Shown: positions 1 through 9,247, counted from the stretch's first letter. The stretch is 64,000 nucleotides of DNA from Polynucleobacter sp. JS-JIR-5-A7 (GCF_018687935.1 NZ_CP061308.1:800048-864047); one strand, 5' to 3'. Notes: a model not told the origin generated them from the sequence alone. Made by a program: numbers and translations.

Positions 1-1
1 A

Positions 2-1285
2 CTAAACGTCTGGTTTTTTGGTGAGTGCGTTGGTGTGCTAACTCAAGACGAGGGTTATCTGTCTTTTCGATATTTACCTCAATGGCTAGAATCAAAAAAT
101 GCTAAGCCTCTTTCGCACTCTTTGCCTTTAATTCCCGAATCATTTGGCGACAAGATTACAAAACCTTTTTTTGCTGGCTTATTGCCAGAGGGTGAGAAGC
201 GTGCTGCAGTAGCCAGCATCTTAAAAGTATCCAGTAAAAATGATTTTGCATTATTGGATGGTATTGGGGGTGAGTGTGCAGGTGCATTGATTTTATTGGA
301 GCCTGGTCAAATACCTCCTCTAGAAGCGCATGCAAGTGAATCGATAGAGTGGCTTAAGGAAGATCAATTACTTGGAGTCCTAGAGAAGCTGCCGAAGCGA
401 CCATTGCTTGCTGGAGAGTCCGGATTAAGACTTTCTCTTGCAGGAGCCCAAGAGAAGTTACCGGTAGTTGTTAGAGAGGTGCAGAGTGAGGTTGCTCGAG
501 GTAATTATTTTGAAATTGGCCTACCAAAAAATAATATTCCCAGCTCGTACATACTTAAGCCAGAGATATCGGATGTGGATGGAAGTGTTTATAACGAAGC
601 CTTTTGCCTTGCCTTGGCTAAGGAGCTAAAGCTAAGTGCAGCTACCGCTCAGATTGGCTGCACAAAAGGTAAAACGTATTTGTTGGTAGAACGATATGAC
701 CGTTTTTGTGACAGCAATGGACTATTAACAAGATTGCACCAAGAAGATTTTTGTCAGGCATTGAGTGTGGGTCCAGAGTTTAAATACCAAAATGAGGGTG
801 GGCCATCTATTGTCGATGGATTTGCATTGGTACGTAAGGTCACCACACCGAGTGCCCCTAATCTTTTGAGGCTACTGGACTACATCATCTTTAATTGCTT
901 GGTTGGTAACAACGATGCCCACGCAAAGAACTTTTCATTACTATATGGTCGAAATGGAATTCAATTAGCGCCACTCTATGACGTGTTATCAACAGCGGTC
1001 TATCCAGGTCTTACCGATAGTATGGCCATGAAGATTGGCAGCAAATACCGCTTCGATGAATTGCATGCACGCCATTGGGTACAGATGGCCGAATCTGCCC
1101 AGTTAGGTGCACCTCAATTAAAGAGGAGAGTACTTGAGATCGCTGATGTATTGCCAGGACTTGCGCAGAGTCTTCACACTCAATTCAAAGCCAATGACTT
1201 GGATCACCCAATTCTTGGTCAAATTACTTCATTGATTGAGGGGCGCTGTAAAACAACAATCAAGCGCTTTGCTATCAGCGAGTAA
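2..1285 (+). CDS. hipA: HipA-family serine/threonine kinase toxin (5' end outside window)
   Basis: The frame is open to the left edge and the residues before the first GTG (LNVWFFGECVGVLTQDEG) match the usual HipA N-terminus, so the gene starts outside the window and is 5' truncated here; the GTG at 35 is probably internal. Visible kinase landmarks: the SLAGAQEK loop that carries the regulatory serine in HipA, the ILKPE lysine region, the catalytic GNNDAHAKNFS motif and the metal-binding APLYDVLS motif. HipA enzymes phosphorylate glutamyl-tRNA synthetase and cause growth arrest. The antitoxin hipB normally lies directly upstream, which is not visible; nothing downstream resembles it. The family call is firm; activity is inferred from intact motifs. 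Confidence 0.9.
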   Translation, partial: LNVWFFGECVGVLTQDEGYLSFRYLPQWLESKNAKPLSHSLPLIPESFGDKITKPFFAGLLPEGEKRAAVASILKVSSKNDFALLDGIGGECAGALILLEPGQIPPLEAHASESIEWLKEDQLLGVLEKLPKRPLLAGESGLRLSLAGAQEKLPVVVREVQSEVARGNYFEIGLPKNNIPSSYILKPEISDVDGSVYNEAFCLALAKELKLSAATAQIGCTKGKTYLLVERYDRFCDSNGLLTRLHQEDFCQALSVGPEFKYQNEGGPSIVDGFALVRKVTTPSAPNLLRLLDYIIFNCLVGNNDAHAKNFSLLYGRNGIQLAPLYDVLSTAVYPGLTDSMAMKIGSKYRFDELHARHWVQMAESAQLGAPQLKRRVLEIADVLPGLAQSLHTQFKANDLDHPILGQITSLIEGRCKTTIKRFAISE

Positions 1286-1387
1286 ATACATGATAACTGG
1301 CGGAGATCAATTTTTGAAGTGAGCAATTTTCTCTTGATTAAGCTAGTCGCCGATCAATTAGAAAGGCGAAGAACTTATAGCTCAGTT

Positions 1388-1678
1388 TTATTTTTTAATC
1401 GCCATTTCTTTCATTTTGTCCCGCATACCCTTTAGTTCAAACTCGACACTTTCTACGCGGGTGCTGACACTGACCACTTTTTCGCGGGTTGATTCAAAGG
1501 CATCAATGGCATTGCGGGCTTCAGCCTGATTTTCCTCAATAATTCTAAATATAGTTTTGATTACTTTTTCTTGCTTATCAATCGCATCACTCAGCTTGAC
1601 CACAAAAGCAGCAATACCGATCACCATGATGATCAAAATGACAAAGAGGAGGGGGCCGAGTAGATCGAGGAATGACAT
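1388..1678 (-). CDS. Small membrane-anchored coiled-coil protein at the end of the flagellar operon
   Basis: Not recognised as a named family. The 96 residues show one strong N-terminal transmembrane helix (about residues 5-28, rich in L, I and V) followed by a charged helical region with heptad-like spacing, so it should be a bitopic membrane protein with a soluble coiled coil. It lies 60 bases downstream of the MotB-like gene on the same strand and is the last gene of the flhB-flhA-flhF-fliA-mot series, so it may be co-transcribed and act at the motor or pole. That role is inferred from position only. Confidence 0.6.
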   Translation of the reverse strand: MSFLDLLGPLLFVILIIMVIGIAAFVVKLSDAIDKQEKVIKTIFRIIEENQAEARNAIDAFESTREKVVSVSTRVESVEFELKGMRDKMKEMAIKK

Positions 1679-1738
1679 AGGGTGAGATTATAGCGTCAGT
1701 GTGTTTCTGCAGTTACAGATGATTCTTGCATCACTATT

Positions 1739-2641
1739 TTATTGACTCTTGGTTTCCATGTGCTGAGTCTGAGGCAGTGTCGCTGGTTGGGCTAATGGTT
1801 GGGCTAACTTAGCAGGAGTAATATCTGAGCCTGGTTGTTGACCAGAATCACTTAATAACAAAATAGAGACCCTTCTATTTTTTGCTTTACCTGCTGCAGT
1901 GTCATTGGACTCTATCGGTCTGGATGAGCCAAATCCGGTTGCACTCAAGCGTGCCTCACTAATGCCTTTTTGATTCAAGATATTGAGAACAGTAGTCGCC
2001 CTGATGGCGGAGAGCTCCCAGTTAGAGTTGAAGGCTTTGGTATTGATGGGTTGGTTATCAGTGTGACCTTCAATATCAATCGCTTGATCACTTTTAGCCA
2101 GAATAGGGGCAATTTGCGCTAGCGTATTGAGCGCCGCAGGGCTAGTGACGCTGGCTGATCCAGGGCTAAATAAATAGCTATCAATGATGTCAATGCGCAC
2201 GCCTTTAGAGGTTTGCATGACGCCAATCTTGCCATCTTCAATCAGCGGTTTTAAAGCCGTAGTCAGGTCTTTTTCAACCCGATTCATCTTCTCCCGCTTG
2301 ATAAAAGCCATGTCACGTTTGAGTCTAATGAGGCCCAGGGGGTCAATCAAGATAGGGCTTGATTCAGTTTGAGTCCCTGCGATCTCTCCACTAGGCTTAA
2401 GCTTGACATCGAGCTTGCTATCGCCCTCAGTCGTTTGTACTGGCGCAAAAGCCGATATCAGGGAATTGGACAAGGCATCGTACTTTTTCTCATTAATGCT
2501 TGAGCTAGCGTACATCACCACAAAAAAGGCAAAGAGCAGGGTGATGAAATCGGCGTAGGATACCAACCAGCGATCATGGTGTTCGTGATCTTCTGGGCGT
2601 TTACGTCGCTTTAAGGGAGGATTTTTAAAGGAGGTATCCAG
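1739..2641 (-). CDS. motD: Flagellar stator protein MotB/MotD (OmpA-type peptidoglycan anchor)
   Basis: Stator B subunit: one transmembrane helix whose aspartate (SYADFITLLFAFFVVMYA) carries the driving ion, then a periplasmic OmpA/MotB domain (IEGHTDNQPI ... NWELSAIRATTVLN) that grips peptidoglycan. The conserved basic segment before the helix (KRRKRPEDHEHHDRW) is in frame upstream of the first TTG at 2566, but the open stretch contains no ATG, GTG or other TTG. The only start-like codon is CTG at 2641, preceded by AGAGG nine bases away and overlapping the end of the motA-like gene by 17 bases. I therefore extend the gene to 2641 (300 residues). A TTG start at 2566 would delete conserved residues. 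It is partner of the MotA-like protein directly upstream. Confidence 0.85.
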   Translation of the reverse strand: MDTSFKNPPLKRRKRPEDHEHHDRWLVSYADFITLLFAFFVVMYASSSINEKKYDALSNSLISAFAPVQTTEGDSKLDVKLKPSGEIAGTQTESSPILIDPLGLIRLKRDMAFIKREKMNRVEKDLTTALKPLIEDGKIGVMQTSKGVRIDIIDSYLFSPGSASVTSPAALNTLAQIAPILAKSDQAIDIEGHTDNQPINTKAFNSNWELSAIRATTVLNILNQKGISEARLSATGFGSSRPIESNDTAAGKAKNRRVSILLLSDSGQQPGSDITPAKLAQPLAQPATLPQTQHMETKSQ

Positions 2642-3365
2642 ACAAACGGTCCTCTATCACCTTGGTATGTTCGCCATAAGCAATCGATGCTAAGGACTCA
2701 ACTAACATCTCGTATTTTGAGACCTCAAGTTGCAATAGGGTTTTGAGTTTATTAGCAATCGGAATGAACACCAGGTTAGCTAAGCCCACACCGTAAATCG
2801 TTGATACGAAGGCGATTGCAATGCCGCTACCCAGCAATGTCGGATCAGATAGGTTTTCCATCACATGGATCAAGCCCATCACTGCTGCCAAAATACCAAT
2901 TGTGGGAGCATAACCACCCGCAGAATCCCAAATCTTGATCGCATTACGCTCATGTAGTTCATATTGATAAATATCATTGGCGCCAATTTCTTTAATGGTT
3001 TGCGGTGGCGCGCCATCAATGGCTAAACGGAGAATCTTTTTCACAAAAGGATCAGGCGTCTCGACCATGAAGTTTTCTAACTTTAAGACACCTTCTTTTC
3101 TGACTACCATGCTCCAGTGAGAAATTTCCATTGCCAAAGCAGTGCGCTGATCAATGGGCTCTACAAAGACATATTTGAGTTTGGCAATACCACTACGAAA
3201 ATTAACGGGGCGACTTTGCAGTAAGACCGCACCAAAAGTGCCAAAGGTCACAATAAAAAAGGCTGAAGGCTGGAGTAGTGATCCAATTCTGCCGCCATCA
3301 ATCGATTGACCAATCAAAATACCAATGAGTGCAAGTGCAATACCGCCTAGGCTGGCCCAGTCCAT
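2625..3365 (-). CDS. motC: Flagellar stator protein MotA/MotC
   Basis: MotA/PomA family proton or sodium channel subunit, 246 residues with four transmembrane helices (about 5-20, 33-50, 150-170, 180-200) and the conserved cytoplasmic loop that contacts FliG. The segment around GGYAPTIGILAAVMGLIHVM is the typical third helix with its proline. It overlaps the 3' end of fliA by 19 bases and the following MotB-like gene by 17 bases, so the two stator subunits are probably translationally coupled. It is shorter than and clearly different from the second MotA at 12295-13158, matching the MotC type found next to fliA in other proteobacteria. Ion specificity cannot be read from the sequence. Confidence 0.9.
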   Translation of the reverse strand: MDWASLGGIALALIGILIGQSIDGGRIGSLLQPSAFFIVTFGTFGAVLLQSRPVNFRSGIAKLKYVFVEPIDQRTALAMEISHWSMVVRKEGVLKLENFMVETPDPFVKKILRLAIDGAPPQTIKEIGANDIYQYELHERNAIKIWDSAGGYAPTIGILAAVMGLIHVMENLSDPTLLGSGIAIAFVSTIYGVGLANLVFIPIANKLKTLLQLEVSKYEMLVESLASIAYGEHTKVIEDRLSGYLL

Positions 3366-4081
3366 AATTTCTCTTTTAAGGTTGCGCGTATCCGAGCGAC
3401 TGCTTGGCTATGCATTTGGGAAACACGGGATTCAGTGACGCTCATGACAGCGCCAATTTCTTTTAAGTTGAGTTCTTGTTCGTAATACAAGCCCATCAAC
3501 ATTTTTTCTCGTTCTGGCAAGGCGTCAATCGACTGCTTCAGGGCTTCTTTAAAGTCTTTGGACAGTAAGCCATTAATGACATCACTTTTATTATTCTGAA
3601 TAAAGCGATCTAAGAAGTGATCTTCTTCTTCGCCCTTATGGACATCTTCAAAATAAATGAGTTGATGACCACTACAGTCAGTCAACATCTGAAAGTAATC
3701 GGCAATATCGAGTTTGAGCTTTTTGGCAACTTCACTTTCTGAAGGAGCTCTGCCAAGACTTTGTTGCAAGCTAGCAATCGCTTTTTCAACATCGCGCATT
3801 TGTTTGCGAACATTGCGAGGCAACCAGTCCGCATTACGTAGTTCATCCATGATTGCCCCATGAATGCGCTGGGTCGCATAGGTCTTGAACTGGGCACCTT
3901 GATTATCTTGGTATTTGCCGGCAGCATCTAGGAGGCCCATCATGCCCGCTTGGATCAAATCATCTGCTTCCACGCTGGCCGGCAACTTGGCCTTGATCTG
4001 ATAAGCCATCTTCTTGACCAGGTCGGCGTATTGATGGACCAGAGTTTCTTTCTGGTCTGTTTTTCCGTCGGCCTTGTACAT
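3347..4081 (-). CDS. fliA: RNA polymerase sigma-28 factor FliA
   Basis: Flagellar sigma factor that directs late flagellar promoters such as those of flagellin and stator genes. All regions are visible in 244 residues: region 2 (DDLIQAGMMGLLDA ... FKTYATQRIHGAIMDELRN), the DWLPRNVR segment that follows region 2 in FliA, region 3 and region 4 (LPEREKMLMGLYYEQELNLKEIG with helix-turn-helix TESRVSQMHSQAV). The ATG at 4081 begins four bases after the upstream FlhG-like gene. Length and motifs are standard, so this is a confident call. No FlgM anti-sigma gene is present in the window. Confidence 0.95.
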   Translation of the reverse strand: MYKADGKTDQKETLVHQYADLVKKMAYQIKAKLPASVEADDLIQAGMMGLLDAAGKYQDNQGAQFKTYATQRIHGAIMDELRNADWLPRNVRKQMRDVEKAIASLQQSLGRAPSESEVAKKLKLDIADYFQMLTDCSGHQLIYFEDVHKGEEEDHFLDRFIQNNKSDVINGLLSKDFKEALKQSIDALPEREKMLMGLYYEQELNLKEIGAVMSVTESRVSQMHSQAVARIRATLKEKLWTGPA

Positions 4082-4085
4082 GATC

Positions 4086-4622
4086 TTATTGAGTAGGGGC
4101 TATACCAAATTGGGTAGTAAAAATAGGGTCTCTAGTAATCATGCGTGTCACAACAAGGGGTGAGTCCATGACGACTGGGCTTACCCAACTGTTGCTTAGT
4201 GTACTAAAACCCATGATTTCCAGTTGAATCTGTGAAAAAGCCCGGCTGGCATGCTTGAGGTTGCGAAAGACGGTCTTCGCAGTCTCAGGATTTTGGGCGC
4301 TCACGATGATCCCAAAGACCCGGTTTTCAGGGCTTTTCGCCAATAATTTGATGATCCCAAAGGCACGCTTAATAGACTCTGAGCTTTGCGCCAACTTGAG
4401 TACGATTTCATGCTGGTTCAAGAGGGCTAGGGGCAGCTCTTGGGTGTGATCCAGACTCATATCGATAAAGTGGATATTGTTCCTATCGATTTCCTTGACC
4501 AAATCGGGCAATAGGTAACCTTTACCTTGAGCTAGCCTCGCACCCAAGCTTTTGATAGCACAAGCCTTGGTGGGCATCAAAATTCGTCTGAGGCCCTCTG
4601 CTTGATCGCGTGGATTAAGCAT
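4086..4622 (-). CDS. Reduced FlhG-like protein without the ATPase P-loop
   Basis: Sits exactly where flhG (ylxH/fleN) lies between flhF and fliA and begins with the FlhG signature DQAEGLRRIL (residues 6-15), the DQAxxLR helix known to stimulate the FlhF GTPase. Only 178 residues instead of about 270-300. The KGGVGKT Walker A motif, normally right after this helix, is absent. What follows resembles a shortened FlhG core: HFIDMSLD in place of the Walker B strand and a HEIVLKLAQSSESIKRAFGI-type segment that recalls the later FlhG region ending in IKLLA. It overlaps flhF by 8 bases, suggesting coupled translation. I infer a pseudo-ATPase that keeps FlhF control but cannot cycle with ATP; the alternative is a decaying gene, but the frame is intact. 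Confidence 0.7.
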   Translation of the reverse strand: MLNPRDQAEGLRRILMPTKACAIKSLGARLAQGKGYLLPDLVKEIDRNNIHFIDMSLDHTQELPLALLNQHEIVLKLAQSSESIKRAFGIIKLLAKSPENRVFGIIVSAQNPETAKTVFRNLKHASRAFSQIQLEIMGFSTLSNSWVSPVVMDSPLVVTRMITRDPIFTTQFGIAPTQ

Positions 4623-5922
4623 ATTGTGCTTGCCCTAATGTCATTACGCTAGATTTGCTGAAAAAAGCGGGCAAGTCTTCTGGTCTGACAATCGAGAGGT
4701 GATCGCTAGAGTCTTCTTGTTTGAAGGCTTCTTCAATCAAAGCGATTTTATCTACTAGAGCAATGTCTTCTGGAACGCGCTGACCATTAGTGAGATAGAG
4801 TACTTTGAGCTTGTTTTGCAAGATAACATTGATTACGCTTCCCAAACCAATGGCTTCATCTGCCTTAGTGATGATGCAACCATCTAAACCTCTGCCAGCA
4901 AAAGCCTTGCTAACATTATTGAGGGTATCTAAGGTACCGCTAGCATTTAAGCAAATGATTTTTTTGATATCGCGTGATGCCTCGCAGAGCATATCGAGTT
5001 GGCTGCTGACCATCTTATCTTTTTGGCTCAAACCGGCCATATCGATCAGAACGAGTTTTTTGTCTTGCAACTTCTCTAAAGTTTGTTGTAATTCTTGAGC
5101 ATCTTTAGCGGCAAACACTTCCACACCCAAAATCTTGCCATAAATGCGTAATTGCTCATGGCCGCCAATACGGTAGGTGTCGGTGCTCACTAAGGCAATG
5201 TCTTGGTTGCCATGTTTGAGAACAAAGCGAGAGGCAATTTTGGCGATCGTCGTAGTCTTGCCAACGCCAGTAGGTCCAAGTAGGGCATAGATACCATGTT
5301 GATTCATGATCTCCGCTTCATTTTCTAGAACTTGCATATTCTTGGCGAGTAAGTTCATTGCCCAAGGTTTAGCTTCTTTAGCTGAAAAATCGGACGGTAA
5401 TTTGCTAATAACGCGCTTAGCTAAATCTAAATTAAAGCCAGCAGATAAAAATTGGCTCATCAAATCACGCTTATTCGGGCTGAACTCGAGGGTGCTATTA
5501 GATAGGGTTTCTAACTGTGCCTGAAACTGGTTGCGCATCTCGCGCATCTCCTTGAGCATTCCTTGAATCTGTGGATGGTTGATAATCTCTACAGGCTGCT
5601 CTTTAGGTGCCATGACTTCTTCATGAGAAGTAGTCAACTCCACAGGAGGGGAGGTCACCTTAGAGGTAGATCTACCATTAAGTAAATCAACGGTCTCTTG
5701 TACCTTTTTAGCTTGCAAGGCTTTTTCTGCCTTTTCCTTAGCACTGCTGACGCTGTCGAGTAGCTTGGAGCCTGGAAGGGTGATCGATTCACTGCGTGCC
5801 AAAATTTCGGTCCAGCCGTTAATCGAACGATTAGAAATAATGGTAGCATCTTCACCAAGCTCTTCTTTGACTTGCATCAAAGCCTGACGAGTCGTTTTGG
5901 CTAGAAATTTTTTCATGGTCAT
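4615..5922 (-). CDS. flhF: Flagellar biosynthesis SRP-type GTPase FlhF
   Basis: FlhF is a signal-recognition-particle-type GTPase that sets the place and number of flagella. The 435-residue protein has the N-terminal FlhF domain (MKKFLAKTTRQALMQVKEELG), a linker, an NG core with G1 GPTGVGKTTTIAKIA, the STDTYRIGGHEQL segment, G3 LIDMAGL and G4 TKADEAIGLG. The G3 motif reads DMAG rather than the more usual DTAG. It overlaps flhA by 4 bases upstream and the FlhG-like gene by 8 bases downstream. The ATG at 5922 gives MTMKKF; the second ATG two codons later would also fit the family start. Confidence 0.93.
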   Translation of the reverse strand: MTMKKFLAKTTRQALMQVKEELGEDATIISNRSINGWTEILARSESITLPGSKLLDSVSSAKEKAEKALQAKKVQETVDLLNGRSTSKVTSPPVELTTSHEEVMAPKEQPVEIINHPQIQGMLKEMREMRNQFQAQLETLSNSTLEFSPNKRDLMSQFLSAGFNLDLAKRVISKLPSDFSAKEAKPWAMNLLAKNMQVLENEAEIMNQHGIYALLGPTGVGKTTTIAKIASRFVLKHGNQDIALVSTDTYRIGGHEQLRIYGKILGVEVFAAKDAQELQQTLEKLQDKKLVLIDMAGLSQKDKMVSSQLDMLCEASRDIKKIICLNASGTLDTLNNVSKAFAGRGLDGCIITKADEAIGLGSVINVILQNKLKVLYLTNGQRVPEDIALVDKIALIEEAFKQEDSSDHLSIVRPEDLPAFFSKSSVMTLGQAQYA

Positions 5923-7997
5923 ACTGAACCTCCAATTAAGTTGGCAACACGGATAGTTTTAGAATCAGGTAATTCTTCATGAGACAGCACACGTAAGTTA
6001 GGCGTGACTCTCTTCAAAAATTTGGCTAAGGTAGCGCGTAAGGGTGAAGCAACGAGCAATACCGGAGAATGTCCGTTTCTCTCTTGCTCTTTAGCAGCTT
6101 CATTCGCCTCATTGGCAAGGGTTTTGGCAATACCTGGCTCAATCGAGCTATTGTCACCAGAACCCGTGACTGCTTGCATCAATAAACGCTCAAGATTGTT
6201 CTCTAATGAAATCACTGACATCTCATTACTGTTAGGGAAGAGTTGCTGCGTAATCGCGCGACCCAATTTCACTCTGACTTTGGCAGTCAGATCAGCGGGA
6301 TCTTGAGTGTGGGGTGCGTATTCAATCAGCGTTTCCATAATGGTGCGCATATCGCGGATCGTGACACCTTCAGCCAAGAGGTTTTGCAGTACTTTTTGCA
6401 CTACTGAGATGGTGAGTAATTTTGGAATCAGGTCTTCAACCAATTTAGGCGACTCTTTGCCGAGTAAGGTCACTAATTGTTGAACCTCTTGATGACCTAA
6501 TAGCTCTGAAGCATGCATGCCCACCACATGATTTAGGTGAGTAGCAATTACGGTGCTGGCGTCTACAACGGTATAGCCTTTACTTTGTGCTTCTTCGCGT
6601 AGTGAGTGATCAATCCAAGTAGCTGGTAAATCGAAAGCAGGGTCTGAAGTGACGGGACCAGGTAATTCACCGGTGACATTGCCAGGGTTGATCGCTAAGA
6701 ACTGACCGTAGTGAGATTCGCCTTTAGCAATTTCAACGCCCTTGAGTTTGATGACATAGGCGGAAGGCTTGAGATCTAGGTTGTCACAAATATGCACAGG
6801 CGGGGTTAAGAAACCCACATCTTGAGCAAACTTTTTACGCAAGGCCTTGATCCGTTTAATCAAATCGCCACCATGGCGTGCATCGACTAGTGGCACTAAG
6901 CGGAAGCCGACCTCAAGACCCAAAGCATCAACTGGCATAACATCATCCCAAGTCGCATCGATAGACTCTTGCGCCACTTCTTCGCTGGCTTTTGTCTCTG
7001 ACTCCAGCAGTTTTTTGGTTTGACTTTTCAATGAGTAAGCAATACCGCCAAGGGTGGCTGCAAGCAATAGGAATGCCAAATTGGGCATACCAGGAATGAG
7101 ACCCATGCCGCCAATAATGATGGCAGTGATATTGAGAACCTTAGGATTGGTAAAGAGTTGCTTGGTCAACTGCGTACCAATATCTTGATTATTGGCTACG
7201 CGAGATACCACAATACCAGCAGCAACAGAAATAATGAGCGATGGAATTTGCGCGACTAAGCCATCACCAATAGCTAGCAGAGTGTAATTTTTTACCGCAT
7301 CACTAAAGCTCAAATCATGCTGGAGCATGCCGACAATCAGGCCGCCCAAAATATTAATGACGATGACGAGGATGCCCGCAATCGCATCACCACGCACATA
7401 TTTAGAGGCACCATCCATAGCACCATAAAACTCTGCTTCTTGACCAATTTCAGCGCGGCGACTGCGGGCTTCATCTTGGCCAATTAAGCCTGCGTTGAGA
7501 TCAGCATCAATCGCCATTTGCTTACCTGGCATTGCATCTAAAGTAAAACGAGCACCCACTTCAGCAATACGACCAGCACCTTTGGTAACCACCGTAAAGT
7601 TAATGATGGTCAAAATAATGAAGACCACGATACCGACAGCGTAGTTACCACCAATTAGGAAGTGGCCAAAAGCTTCGATCACCTTACCAGCCGCTGCGGG
7701 ACCGGTATGACCTTCTGTTAATACTAAGCGTGTAGAGGCCACGTTCAAGCTCAGGCGCAACATGGTGGTGACTAAGAGTACTGTTGGAAAGGCTAAAAAA
7801 TCCAAAGGCTTGGAAGTTTGCAGTCCAATCATCAATACTAAAATAGACAAGGCAATGTTGAAGGTGAATAACAGATCTAAGCCAATTGCCGGTATCGGCA
7901 AAATCATCATGGCTAGCAACAGCACAATGATGATAGGACCCGCAACCGTCTTGCTGTTGAGGCTTTTAAGAGAGTCTAAAAATTGTGTGAAGTTCAT
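5919..7997 (-). CDS. flhA: Flagellar type III export component FlhA
   Basis: Large inner-membrane export-gate protein (692 residues). The N-terminal half holds about eight transmembrane helices and the family signature AEVGARFTLDAMPGKQMAID in the cytoplasmic loop; the C-terminal half is the soluble domain that docks chaperone-substrate complexes (VRVKLGRAITQQLFP, LRVLSHEELP). Length agrees with the family. The start overlaps the flhB stop by 4 bases and the stop overlaps the flhF start by 4 bases, so flhB-flhA-flhF are one tightly packed operon. Confidence 0.96.
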   Translation of the reverse strand: MNFTQFLDSLKSLNSKTVAGPIIIVLLLAMMILPIPAIGLDLLFTFNIALSILVLMIGLQTSKPLDFLAFPTVLLVTTMLRLSLNVASTRLVLTEGHTGPAAAGKVIEAFGHFLIGGNYAVGIVVFIILTIINFTVVTKGAGRIAEVGARFTLDAMPGKQMAIDADLNAGLIGQDEARSRRAEIGQEAEFYGAMDGASKYVRGDAIAGILVIVINILGGLIVGMLQHDLSFSDAVKNYTLLAIGDGLVAQIPSLIISVAAGIVVSRVANNQDIGTQLTKQLFTNPKVLNITAIIIGGMGLIPGMPNLAFLLLAATLGGIAYSLKSQTKKLLESETKASEEVAQESIDATWDDVMPVDALGLEVGFRLVPLVDARHGGDLIKRIKALRKKFAQDVGFLTPPVHICDNLDLKPSAYVIKLKGVEIAKGESHYGQFLAINPGNVTGELPGPVTSDPAFDLPATWIDHSLREEAQSKGYTVVDASTVIATHLNHVVGMHASELLGHQEVQQLVTLLGKESPKLVEDLIPKLLTISVVQKVLQNLLAEGVTIRDMRTIMETLIEYAPHTQDPADLTAKVRVKLGRAITQQLFPNSNEMSVISLENNLERLLMQAVTGSGDNSSIEPGIAKTLANEANEAAKEQERNGHSPVLLVASPLRATLAKFLKRVTPNLRVLSHEELPDSKTIRVANLIGGSV

Positions 7998-9154
7998 GAT
8001 GCAAGCTCAAGTTGCTTACTGCTAGATAAAGGATCTAATTCATCGGGCACAACAATGTTGTGCGGTTGAGTTGGGTAAGCACCGCTGCGACCATTGAAGT
8101 TCTTGACCTGGAATACAAAGGCCAAAATCTCAGCAACCGCGAGGTATAAGGATTCTGGAATTTCAGCATCAAGCTCGGTATTGGCGTAAATCGCACGCGC
8201 AAGCTTAGGTGATTCCAGGATCAAAATTTCATGTTCTTTGGCTATCTCCCGAATGCGTAGCGCTAAGGTGTCGGTACCCTTTGCTAACAGCATTGGTGCT
8301 CGCATATCACCTTCTTTGTATTGAATAGCAACCGAGTAGTGCGTAGGGTTGGTGATAATCACATCTGCTTTTTGCACATTAGACATCATGCGGCGGCGTG
8401 ACATCTCTCTTTGTTGTTGACGAATCTTGGCTTTGATTTCGGGGTTGCCGTTACCTTCTTTAGATTCTTGTTTTAATTCTTGACGGCTCATCTTGTGTTT
8501 TTCAGCGTAGCTATACAACTGATACGGCACGTCAACCAAAGCAATGGCTACCAAGGCACCCACAATAAAAATAAATGACTGCACCAGAAATAAACCGGTC
8601 TTTGCTAAACCGACCTCTACTGGAATGAGTGAGAGGGTGATCAGCTCTGCAAAATCAGCAGCAATAACGTAATAGGCCACTATGCCAATGAGCGTTGCCT
8701 TGGCGATGGATTTAAACAGTTCTACTAAAGAATTTTTTGAAAAGAGATTACCCATACCTTTGATGGGATCCAGTCTTTCAAAGTTAGGAACTAATAAGTT
8801 GGTACTGAAGTTCCAGCCGCCCACCAATACTGGTGCTGCTAAAGCGGCAATGGTTAAAGCAAAGCCTAATGGAGCAAAGGCAATCAATAAGTCGATGATT
8901 TGATCAGATAAGCGCCCAAGACCTGCTTCAGTGTTAAACGCTAGTCTGCTATCAAAGGTTAAGCCATTACTTAAGAGATCTTTGAGGGAAGCATTTAGGT
9001 GAGATCCTAAGCCCCAGATAGATAGTCCGGCGGTAAACAGCAAGACGCAAGTCGCCAATTCCCTTGAGCGAGGAACGTCACCCTCTTCGTACGCTTTTTC
9101 TAGTCGCGTCGACGAGGCCTGTTCTGATTTTTCTAAATCGCTTTCTTCTGCCAC
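7994..9154 (-). CDS. flhB: Flagellar type III export switch protein FlhB
   Basis: Export-apparatus protein that switches substrate class after hook completion by self-cleavage. It has four transmembrane helices in the first two thirds and the autocleavage motif in ADVIITNPTHYSVAIQY, followed by a C-terminal cytoplasmic domain. The 386-residue length is normal. The GTG start at 9154 is preceded by AAGGTG in the upstream leader; it is the first gene of the flhB-flhA-flhF-fliA unit and is separated from the MCP-like gene by a strong hairpin terminator. Confidence 0.95.
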   Translation of the reverse strand: MAEESDLEKSEQASSTRLEKAYEEGDVPRSRELATCVLLFTAGLSIWGLGSHLNASLKDLLSNGLTFDSRLAFNTEAGLGRLSDQIIDLLIAFAPLGFALTIAALAAPVLVGGWNFSTNLLVPNFERLDPIKGMGNLFSKNSLVELFKSIAKATLIGIVAYYVIAADFAELITLSLIPVEVGLAKTGLFLVQSFIFIVGALVAIALVDVPYQLYSYAEKHKMSRQELKQESKEGNGNPEIKAKIRQQQREMSRRRMMSNVQKADVIITNPTHYSVAIQYKEGDMRAPMLLAKGTDTLALRIREIAKEHEILILESPKLARAIYANTELDAEIPESLYLAVAEILAFVFQVKNFNGRSGAYPTQPHNIVVPDELDPLSSSKQLELAS

Positions 9155-9227
9155 CGCTACACCTTAAAAAGGATTAATTTGCTGATAAATGATTTTCAGC
9201 GAGCGGGTTGTAAATGAATTGCTGGAA

Positions 9228-9247
9228 AAGGGGGGTGAACCCCCCTT
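9228..9247 (-). terminator. Rho-independent terminator between the MCP-like gene and flhB
   Basis: Perfect inverted repeat AAGGGGGGTGAACCCCCCTT with six G:C pairs plus two A:T pairs and a four-base loop. On the minus strand it is followed by a T-rich run (TTTTCC), so it should end transcripts from the motAB/MCP-like operon and make flhB start its own unit. Confidence 0.75.

Noticed and set aside
3682..3927. 81-codon reverse frame within fliA
   Set aside because: Shadow of the confident fliA frame.
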